A stretch of DNA of 11,133 nucleotides from a bacterium (lineage in GTDB: Bacteria > 4484-113 > JALSIF01), in contig JALSIF010000274.1 in assembly GCA_026981635.1 (NCBI GenBank), forward strand, positions 1-11,133, in the 5' to 3' direction. The notes beneath the pieces are model-generated. The model did no database searches and was not told the origin of the DNA. It was given only the letters and a program-made list of their open reading frames with translations. Both the position numbers and the translations under genes were made by a program. Below, piece after piece: positions 6,216-11,133 of the stretch (positions are counted from its first letter, which is position 1; each line of letters opens with the position of its first letter).

Positions 6216-7940
6216 ATGGCTCAGAAAGATGGTGTTTTCTACTACACCCCCATCGGGGGGACCGGTGAGATCGGCAAGAACTGCACCCTGATTGAGTACG
6301 GCGACGAGGCGGTGATGATTGACTGCGGCCTCTCCTTCCCCGACTACCGCATGTTCGGGGTAGATATCGTGGTCCCCGACTTCACCTACCCCTGGAACCT
6401 GGGGGGGAGACTCAAGGCCATCCTCATCACCCATGGCCACGAGGACCACATCGGCGCCCTGCCCTACTTTTTGCGCAAGGCCAACCCCAAGCCCCCCATC
6501 TATGCCACCCGCCTCACCCGGGCGATGATCCACTCCAAGCTCCAGGAGTGGGACCTGCACACCGAGGTGGAGCTGATTGAGATCGCCCCCGGCGAGGAGC
6601 ACTGGATCGGCCCGTTTAGGGTCAACTCCTACCGGGTGACCCACTCCATCCCCGACTCGGTCTCCTACTCCATCACCACCCCGGCGGGGACCTTCTTCTT
6701 CAGCGGCGACTTCAAGCTTGACCCCAACCCCATTGACGGCCACTTCACTGAGATGGAGCGCATCGCCGCCCTGGGCCGGGAGGGGGTGCTGGCGGCAGCC
6801 ATAGACGTCACCCGCTCCGACCGCCCCGGCACCACCCCCAGCGAGTCCACCGTTGGCCCCGCCCTGGAGGAGGTCTTTAGGGGCCACCGGGGAAGGATCT
6901 TCACCACCACCTTCGCCTCCAACGTCCACCGGGTCCAGCAGATCATCAACGTGAGCGAGAAGTACCGCCGCAAGGTGGCCATCGTGGGCCGTTCCATGAT
7001 CAAGAACTTCAACATCGCCAAGAGCCTGGGCTATGTGGAGGCACCGCCGGGGATCATCGTAAGCCTGGACGAGCTGGACTCCCTCCCCGACGAGCAGGTC
7101 TCCATCATCATCACCGGCAGCCAGGGGGAGCCCCTCTCCGCCCTAGCCCGGGTGGCCCGTGGCGAGCACCGGGACATAAAGCTGCGCAAGGGTGACCTGG
7201 TGATCTTTTCCGCCAGCCCCATCCCGGGAAACGAACTGGCCATCTACCGGGTGGTGGACCGCCTCTACGAGATGGGAAGCGACGTCATCTTCGGCGACGA
7301 GTACGGGGTCCACGTCTCGGGCCACGCCGCCCAGGAAGATCTTCGAGCCTTCGTCAACCTGATCCAGCCCAGGTTCATCCTCCCCCAGCACGGCGACTAC
7401 CGCCACCAGATGCGCTTTAAGAAGCTGGTCCAGCAGATGGGCTGGCAGGAGGAGCAGGTGGCCATCGTCAAGAACGGCCAGCGCTGGGAGGTCTCCGCCA
7501 CCGGCCTGCGCAAGGCGGGCACCGTCCCCAGCGGGGCGGTCTACATTCACGTGGAAAGCGGCGGCGACCTAGGGGCCCGCCACATTGAGGAGCGCCAGGA
7601 GCTGGCCGAGGCGGGGGTGCTGGTGGTCTCGGTGGCCCTGGACCCCAGGCGGGGCCTGATAACCTCGGAGATAGAGTTTCAGGCGCGGGGCTTCTTCACC
7701 GAGGAGGAGCGCCCCGACCTCTACCAGCGCCTGCGCAGTCGGGTGGAGGACCTGATCTACCGCTACGATCTAGGCGACCCCAACCAGCGAGACGAGCTCC
7801 GGCTCAACCTTGAGCAGGAGCTTCGGGGGATGCTAAGGGAGGAGTACGGGCTGGAGCCAGAGGTGATTTCCGCCCTAAGCTACCTCGTCCCCACTGGCCG
7901 GCCCCACCACCAGGTCCCCACCACCCAGCGGGGTAGATGA
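6216..7940 (+). CDS. rnj: Ribonuclease J (metallo-beta-lactamase/beta-CASP nuclease)
   Basis: Zinc-dependent endo- and 5'-3' exoribonuclease that matures and degrades RNA in bacteria lacking an RNase E-centred system. The metallo-beta-lactamase part opens with PIGGTGEIGKN (12-22). It carries HGHEDH (73-78), H143 in the VTHSIPD segment, and D165 in FSGDFK. The beta-CASP insert has FASNVHRVQQI (233-243) and GRSM (258-261). Motif B is HVSGH (366-370) and motif C is H392 in PQHGDYR. The second metallo-beta-lactamase half and an RNase J C-terminal domain (about 440-555) follow. Length, 574 residues, is typical. Motif A, normally DSTN, is DVTR (197-200): the Asp is kept but its neighbours change. 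A 92-base A-rich leader precedes ATG 6216, with AAGGA about 10 bases upstream. It overlaps uppP by 4 bases (ATGA). Confidence 0.95.
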   Translation: MAQKDGVFYYTPIGGTGEIGKNCTLIEYGDEAVMIDCGLSFPDYRMFGVDIVVPDFTYPWNLGGRLKAILITHGHEDHIGALPYFLRKANPKPPIYATRLTRAMIHSKLQEWDLHTEVELIEIAPGEEHWIGPFRVNSYRVTHSIPDSVSYSITTPAGTFFFSGDFKLDPNPIDGHFTEMERIAALGREGVLAAAIDVTRSDRPGTTPSESTVGPALEEVFRGHRGRIFTTTFASNVHRVQQIINVSEKYRRKVAIVGRSMIKNFNIAKSLGYVEAPPGIIVSLDELDSLPDEQVSIIITGSQGEPLSALARVARGEHRDIKLRKGDLVIFSASPIPGNELAIYRVVDRLYEMGSDVIFGDEYGVHVSGHAAQEDLRAFVNLIQPRFILPQHGDYRHQMRFKKLVQQMGWQEEQVAIVKNGQRWEVSATGLRKAGTVPSGAVYIHVESGGDLGARHIEERQELAEAGVLVVSVALDPRRGLITSEIEFQARGFFTEEERPDLYQRLRSRVEDLIYRYDLGDPNQRDELRLNLEQELRGMLREEYGLEPEVISALSYLVPTGRPHHQVPTTQRGR

Positions 7941-8863
7941 GCGAGCTTATCAAGCTCCTCCTGCTGGGCGTGGTGCAGGGGCTGACCGAGTTCCTGCCGG
8001 TAAGCTCCAGCGGCCACCTCACCGTTGGACAGCACCTCCTGGGCCTCAACGCCTCCCACAACGCTCAGGTGATCGTGGTGCTCCACCTGGGAACCATGGC
8101 CGCAGTGCTGATCTACTTCCGGCGCGATTTTGCCGCCATGGTCCTGGCCCTGCTGGGGAGGTCCCTGGGCCACCGGGAGGAGGCTCCCGCCATGGTGAGG
8201 ACAAAGCTGGGGGAGGAGGAGGTGGCCCGGGTGGTAGGAACCAGCCAGCTCCCCGCCACCTCCCGGCGATCAGCGGTAGCCCAAAACCGCCGGCTGGTCC
8301 TGCTGCTTATCTTCTCCACCCTGCCCCTGCTTCTTGCCATCCCCCTGGGGTCCCAGGTGGAGGCCCTGGCCGAGGACCCCCGCCTCCTCTGGGTGGTGGG
8401 CGTCGCCTTTCTGGTCACCGCCGCAGTAAACCTGGCCATTGATCTGGTCAGCCCCTCCCGCCCCCGCCGGGCCGATGAGATGGGCATCCTCCACGCCCTG
8501 GCGGTGGGCTTTTTCCAGCTGGTTGCCCTCATCCCGGGCATCTCCCGCAGCGGTTCCACCATCCTGGGAGGGGAGCTGGTGGGCCTTGACCGCAATGAGG
8601 CGGCCCGCTACTCCTTCCTCCTCTCCAGCATCGCCATCCTGGGCTCGGCGGTCTTCACCGCCCGGGAGCTAGGTCAGCTGGTGGAGGTGGAACCTCTCCC
8701 CCTGCTGGTGGGGTTTATCGGGGCGATGGTGAGCGGGATGCTCGCCATCCACCTGCTACTTGCCCTGGTGCGCCAGCGTTCGGTTAGATGGTTCGGTCTC
8801 TACACCGGCGCAGTGGGAGTGGTGGTGCTCATCCTGGCCCTGGGCAGTGGTGCCAGGCTCTAA
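7937..8863 (+). CDS. uppP: Undecaprenyl-diphosphatase (BacA/UppP)
   Basis: Integral membrane phosphatase that converts undecaprenyl pyrophosphate to undecaprenyl phosphate, the lipid carrier for wall precursors. Loss or inhibition of this step gives bacitracin sensitivity. The two family signatures are intact: GVVQGLTEFLPVSSSGHL (11-28), with its Glu and Ser residues, and PGISRSGST (200-208), whose Arg204 corresponds to the catalytic arginine. About eight hydrophobic helices are visible. At 308 residues it is longer than the usual 265-280. The excess lies in a hydrophilic loop at about 74-118, rich in Arg, Glu and Ala, between the second and third helical regions. It starts at ATG 7937, overlapping the RNase J stop as ATGA. 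It ends 9 bases before a polyprenol-kinase-like gene. Confidence 0.96.
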   Translation: MSELIKLLLLGVVQGLTEFLPVSSSGHLTVGQHLLGLNASHNAQVIVVLHLGTMAAVLIYFRRDFAAMVLALLGRSLGHREEAPAMVRTKLGEEEVARVVGTSQLPATSRRSAVAQNRRLVLLLIFSTLPLLLAIPLGSQVEALAEDPRLLWVVGVAFLVTAAVNLAIDLVSPSRPRRADEMGILHALAVGFFQLVALIPGISRSGSTILGGELVGLDRNEAARYSFLLSSIAILGSAVFTARELGQLVEVEPLPLLVGFIGAMVSGMLAIHLLLALVRQRSVRWFGLYTGAVGVVVLILALGSGARL

Positions 8864-8872
8864 AATCCCCCC

Positions 8873-9511
8873 GTGGCTCACCTTCCCGTGGGGGCAACTT
8901 TCAGTCGGCCGCTGCGCAAGCTGGCCCACATCTCGGGCGGCCTACCCCTGCTCCTCCTTCCCCTCTTCGTGGACGGCCTGCCCGAGACGGTGGTGGCCTA
9001 CCTGCTGGGCTCCCTCTACCTGGTCTTCTTCCTTTGGGTGGCCGCCTTTCCCCGGCCGGTGGCCCGCCTCTTCCACCGCCTAGTAAAACCGGGTGAGGCG
9101 GAGCAGGGACTGAGGGGAGCCAGCGCCTACTTCTTCGTCCTCAGCGCCGATCTTCTTATCCTGGCGCCGCTGGTGGGGCTAAAGCCTGCCGCCCTGGCCG
9201 GGATGATGCTTACCTTCGGCGACGGTTTCTCCGCCCTGGTGGGGAGGAGGGAGGCCCCCACCTGGCCCTGGAACCCCTCCAAAACCATCTGGGGAAGTGT
9301 GGGCTTCGTCATCTTCACCTCCCTGGCCTGGCTGACCTTCCTGGGGCTGGCCGGCTACCCCCTCACCACCCGGCTGGCCCTGGTGAGCCTGGTCGCAGCG
9401 CTTGTTGGCGCCCTGCTGGAGTCCCTGCCCCTGGAGGATGTGCTGGATGACAACCTGGTGGTGGGACTGGGGGGAATGGTCCTCGCCACCCTGGCGGTGG
9501 GGATGCTCTGA
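8873..9511 (+). CDS. DGK1/SEC59/VTE5-family membrane kinase, likely CTP-dependent polyprenol (or diacylglycerol/phytol) kinase
   Basis: Multi-pass membrane protein of 212 residues, often labelled dolichol kinase or phosphatidate cytidylyltransferase. Family hallmarks occur in order: RKLAHISGG (15-23), FGDGFSALVGRR (115-126), NPSKTIWGS (134-142) and LEDVLDDNL (187-195). About six hydrophobic segments are visible. Characterised relatives phosphorylate dolichol, phytol or diacylglycerol, using CTP in the well-studied cases. The substrate here is not determined by sequence. The neighbour uppP, 9 bases upstream and in the same reading frame, makes undecaprenyl phosphate. That favours a role in re-phosphorylating undecaprenol, which I infer from context only. 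The start is GTG 8873, the first start after the in-frame uppP stop; no Shine-Dalgarno site is visible, so translation may be coupled. The stop lies 4 bases from the convergent minus-strand gene. Confidence 0.82.
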   Translation: MAHLPVGATFSRPLRKLAHISGGLPLLLLPLFVDGLPETVVAYLLGSLYLVFFLWVAAFPRPVARLFHRLVKPGEAEQGLRGASAYFFVLSADLLILAPLVGLKPAALAGMMLTFGDGFSALVGRREAPTWPWNPSKTIWGSVGFVIFTSLAWLTFLGLAGYPLTTRLALVSLVAALVGALLESLPLEDVLDDNLVVGLGGMVLATLAVGML

Positions 9512-9515
9512 GGGC

Positions 9516-10211
9516 TCAGGCGCTGCAATACTGCCACTCGGCGATGTGGATCAGCCAGTAGCGGCCATCGCCGTCGCCCTTGAAGTAGAAGCGGAGGGTG
9601 TGGCCCTCGCCGTGGTAGGTGAGGCGGAAGTCCACCCCCAGTTCGCGGGCCGCCACCGCCTCCTCAATCTCGCTCTCCCCGAAGGAGGAGGGGTCCTGAC
9701 TGACCAGGTCAATGAAGGCGCCGATGATGGTCTCTTCCAGCTTGGGTCGGTCCAGGCGGAAGATCCCCACCACCCCGGGGTCGCGGTAGGCCTCCCTAGA
9801 GCAGTCATAGGCCACCGGCTCCCCCAGCCTCACCCGGATAACCTCCTGCTTCTCGTACCAGGGCGAGGTAAGTGCCCCCAATTCGGGGCTGAAAAGTTCA
9901 CTCAGGTTGCCATTTGGTCCCAGCCAGCGGGTGGGGAGGATGAAGGCCCCCGGCTGCTGCCAGAGGGTAAGGCCCCAGTCGGGGTGGATGAGCCTGGCCA
10001 GGGCCTCGCCGTCCTCGGTGGCTATCGCCTCCAAGAGGTCGCCCACCGTGTCAATCAGCCGGCTGTCAAACTGGCTGGTGGCCACCGGCAGCTCAATCCG
10101 CTCGGCCGAGGCGGGGATGGGAAGAAGCAGGAGCAGACCCGAAGCTACCACCAGCCACAGAGAAAGCAGGAGGGGCAGAAGGCGGTTGCGCGGCTGGTTG
10201 ACCTCCCCCAT
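9516..10211 (-). CDS. Exported protein of unknown function
   Basis: I do not recognise a named family. The product is 231 residues. The N-terminus MGEVNQPRNR is followed by a long hydrophobic stretch (11-33) and a PASA-E signal peptidase I site after residue 36, so the mature protein should be outside the cytoplasm. The mature part is mixed alpha/beta with DTVGDLLEAIATEDGEALARL (about 54-74), HPDWGLTL (76-83), and a C-terminal RYWLIHIAEWQY strand. This loosely recalls NTF2-like exported domains, but that is a weak impression. Two cysteines (C137, C229) could pair. The ATG at 10211 is chosen over the upstream one at 10286. It has GGAGG 8 bases upstream and a perfect TATAAT just before that, and the longer form would contain the promoter. 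Confidence 0.8.
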   Translation of the reverse strand: MGEVNQPRNRLLPLLLSLWLVVASGLLLLLPIPASAERIELPVATSQFDSRLIDTVGDLLEAIATEDGEALARLIHPDWGLTLWQQPGAFILPTRWLGPNGNLSELFSPELGALTSPWYEKQEVIRVRLGEPVAYDCSREAYRDPGVVGIFRLDRPKLEETIIGAFIDLVSQDPSSFGESEIEEAVAARELGVDFRLTYHGEGHTLRFYFKGDGDGRYWLIHIAEWQYCSA

Positions 10212-10223
10212 GAAGAATTCCTC

Positions 10224-10250
10224 CCCAGGGTGATTATATGCACACCTGGG
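10224..10250 (-). promoter_or_regulatory. Operator-like inverted repeat across the minus-strand -10 box
   Basis: CCCAGG (10224-10229) and CCTGGG (10245-10250) form perfect 6-base arms. GTG (10230-10232) and CAC (10241-10243) extend them with one bulged base. The centre is the TATAAT box of the minus-strand promoter. This geometry suits a dimeric repressor site that would block RNA polymerase. The regulator is unknown. Confidence 0.4.
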
Positions 10251-10262
10251 AAAAGATCTGAA
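10233..10262 (-). promoter_or_regulatory. Sigma-70-type promoter for the minus-strand exported protein
   Basis: Read on the minus strand, a perfect TATAAT (10238 down to 10233) is preceded after 18 bases by TTCAGA (10262 down to 10257), a 4/6 match to TTGACA. Transcription would begin near 10226, giving a leader of about 15 bases that still holds the GGAGG ribosome site before ATG 10211. Such an A/T-rich box is rare in this GC-rich sequence, which supports the call. Confidence 0.65.
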
Positions 10263-10285
10263 CCGATTCTTCCCCTGGCGAGTCA

Positions 10286-10315
10286 TATAGTTCAGCAGGA
10301 ACCCCCCACCAGGAG
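10286..10315 (+). promoter_or_regulatory. -10 box and ribosome site for the Pro/Tyr-rich exported protein
   Basis: TATAGT (10286-10291) matches TATAAT in 5 of 6 positions. No convincing -35 lies 16-18 bases upstream. AGGAG at 10311-10315 sits 6 bases before ATG 10322 and clearly sets that start. The expected leader is about 24 bases. This promoter points away from the minus-strand one, and their -35 zones abut near 10262. Confidence 0.5.
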
Positions 10316-10321
10316 TTTAGG

Positions 10322-10936
10322 ATGGCCAGAAAGAAGGCTCTGTTCACTCTCGTCGTGGGGGCGCTGGTGGCCCTCGCTTCCCCTGCCCTGGCCAGCTACA
10401 ACCCCCGGGGCTGGATGCCGGGGGACGTAGTACCTAACTACCGCCACATCCAGCAAAGCTACCCCGCCAGCCAGGGAGAGATGCTCCCCTACCAGTGCAA
10501 CCCGCTGGGCTTTACCCGCCACCTCTTCCGGGGTGGCCGGCTGGTGAGCATCCCCCCCTGCCCGGGGGAGAGCTTCCGCTTCAGCTTTGGCAGGGGCCTT
10601 AAGCTTAGGAACCTCTATCAGCCTCCCTTCCCGCCCGGCCAAGAGGTGGTGGCGGTGCCCGACGGGCCGGTCTACCGCCTCTACCTGCGCGACCCCCTCA
10701 CCGGCACCCTCTCCTTCACGGGGATAAACACCAGCCGGGTGAGGCCCTACCTTCCCCCCATCTACCGGCCCTACCCCTACCTTGCCCCGCCCTACGGGGG
10801 AGGCTACTACTACCTGCCCGGCTACTTTCCCCCCCACCCCTATTACTCCCTCTATCTTCCCCCCTACGCCCGCTACTCCTTCTCCGCCTCCCTTGACCTG
10901 GGACGGGCAAACCTCAACCTCCACTTCTGGCGCTAG
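10322..10936 (+). CDS. Exported proline/tyrosine-rich protein of unknown function
   Basis: No named family is recognised. The 204-residue product starts with a clear Sec signal peptide: MARKK, a hydrophobic core (6-20) and the cleavage site PALA-S after residue 24. The mature N-terminal half (25-140) holds two cysteines (C59 and C80) that could form a disulfide and a segment rich in Tyr, Pro and Phe. Residues 141-182 are low-complexity Pro-Tyr-Leu (RPYPYLAPPY, PPHPYY). The last 20 residues alternate polar and hydrophobic (SFSASLDLGRANLNLHFW), as in a surface or membrane beta strand. The start is fixed by AGGAG 6 bases upstream. It is divergent from another exported protein and precedes transketolase. 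A surface or envelope structural role is inferred from composition only. Confidence 0.75.
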   Translation: MARKKALFTLVVGALVALASPALASYNPRGWMPGDVVPNYRHIQQSYPASQGEMLPYQCNPLGFTRHLFRGGRLVSIPPCPGESFRFSFGRGLKLRNLYQPPFPPGQEVVAVPDGPVYRLYLRDPLTGTLSFTGINTSRVRPYLPPIYRPYPYLAPPYGGGYYYLPGYFPPHPYYSLYLPPYARYSFSASLDLGRANLNLHFWR

Positions 10937-10983
10937 CCGGGAAAGGGCCGGGGCCCTGAAAAGTGGGGCCGCCAGGGGCAGGT

Positions 10984-10992
10984 TGATAGAAT
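10984..10992 (+). promoter_or_regulatory. Extended -10 promoter next to the transketolase start
   Basis: TGATAGAAT combines the TGn extension with TAGAAT (5/6 to TATAAT). No -35 is visible at normal distance. The ATG at 11003 lies 10 bases past the box, so transcription should start within about 0-5 bases of the start codon. No Shine-Dalgarno site would then be present, implying a leaderless or nearly leaderless message. Confidence 0.45.
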
Positions 10993-11002
10993 CAGCCCCA
11001 CG

Positions 11003-11133
11003 ATGATTGACCAGGAGCTGAGAGATACCGCTGGTGCGCTGGGTTGGGACATTGAGAAGCTTCGCCGGATGGCCAAGCTCATCCGCCGCGATGTCCTCAT
11101 CCAGGTGACCAACGCCCAGTCGGGTCACCCCGG
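11003..11133 (+). CDS. Transketolase N-terminal region, partial at window end
   Basis: Only the first 43 residues are present. They read as an N-terminal helix pair (ELRDTAGALGWDIEKL, then MAKLIRRDVLIQVTNA) leading into QSGHP. The SGHPG motif begins the thiamine-diphosphate-binding domain of transketolase, and the following bases continue with a Gly codon start (GG). The enzyme moves two-carbon units between sugar phosphates in the pentose phosphate pathway. The LIRRDVL spacing before SGHPG resembles split transketolases, with separate N- and C-terminal subunits, but the full-length type cannot be excluded. The ATG at 11003 lacks a ribosome site; an in-frame ATG at 11069 is less likely because it would remove the first helix. 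Confidence 0.85.
   Translation, partial: MIDQELRDTAGALGWDIEKLRRMAKLIRRDVLIQVTNAQSGHP

Noticed and set aside
10212-10286. Upstream ATG at 10286 for the minus-strand exported protein
   Set aside because: It would place the promoter inside the gene and 25 charged residues before the signal peptide. ATG 10211 has the proper ribosome site.
9402-10430. 342-residue plus-strand open frame across the end of the kinase-like gene and the minus-strand exported protein
   Set aside because: The minus-strand frame has a signal peptide, cleavage site, strong ribosome site and TATAAT promoter. The plus-strand frame begins inside another gene and shows no domain.
10951-10970. Possible terminator hairpin (GGCCC and GGGCC arms) after the Pro/Tyr-rich gene
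   Set aside because: The stem is only about 5 pairs and no T-run follows.
10292-11128. 278-residue minus-strand open frame opposite the Pro/Tyr-rich gene and the transketolase start
   Set aside because: It would run against a transketolase N-terminus and a plus-strand gene with AGGAG and a signal peptide. Its translation is Gly/Val/Ala-rich with no recognisable motif.
1-11133. Tendency of AGG arginine codons to follow codons ending in A or T (CTTAGG, CTAAGG, GTAAGG)
   Set aside because: Counter-examples such as CTC-AGG occur several times, so I could not support a rule by eye.

Overview
This window is a GC-rich (about two-thirds G+C by eye) bacterial chromosomal segment. It carries the distal part of a division and cell-wall (dcw) cluster, followed by an mRNA-decay gene, lipid-carrier genes and a short accessory stretch. 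The presence of FtsA and SepF together, a DUF881 protein between ftsQ and ftsA, a yggS-sepF pair, and RNase J resembles Bacillota and some deep-branching or candidate phyla. It does not resemble Proteobacteria. Arg AGG codons are frequent, and starts are mixed ATG/GTG/TTG. I cannot assign a species; thermophily is possible but not shown.

Layout. Positions 1-100 hold a murB-like 3' end. Then on the + strand come ddl (72-1109), ftsQ (1093-1854), a DUF881 membrane protein (1871-2431), ftsA (2428-3702), ftsZ (3770-4987), yggS (4991-5713), sepF (5710-6123), RNase J (6216-7940), uppP (7937-8863) and a DGK1/SEC59-type polyprenol kinase-like membrane protein (8873-9511). Most neighbours overlap or lie within 20 bases, so this reads as one operon. 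The breaks are a 67-base gap before ftsZ, which has an extended -10 candidate, and a 92-base gap before RNase J. The operon meets an exported minus-strand protein tail to tail (9516-10211). That gene is divergent from an exported Pro/Tyr-rich protein (10322-10936), across a 110-base region with back-to-back promoters and an operator-like palindrome. A transketolase N-terminus begins at 11003 and runs off the end. No gene-free stretch exceeds 300 bases. I saw no tRNA, rRNA, CRISPR array or insertion sequence.

How the genes fit together. MurB and Ddl make peptidoglycan precursors. FtsQ belongs to the septal synthase complex. FtsA and SepF are alternative membrane anchors for FtsZ. UppP, and probably the kinase-like protein, supply undecaprenyl phosphate, the lipid carrier for wall precursors.

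The most unusual window-wide signal is near-absence of the tetranucleotide TCGA. I found one copy, against more than 30 copies of GATC, which has the same composition. This forces a codon-context pattern (ATT-GA and TTT-GA instead of ATC-GA and TTC-GA) through every gene. Other points of interest are a hairpin-forming pyrimidine/purine element in the FtsZ linker, the uppP-kinase pairing, and the divergent pair of unknown exported proteins.
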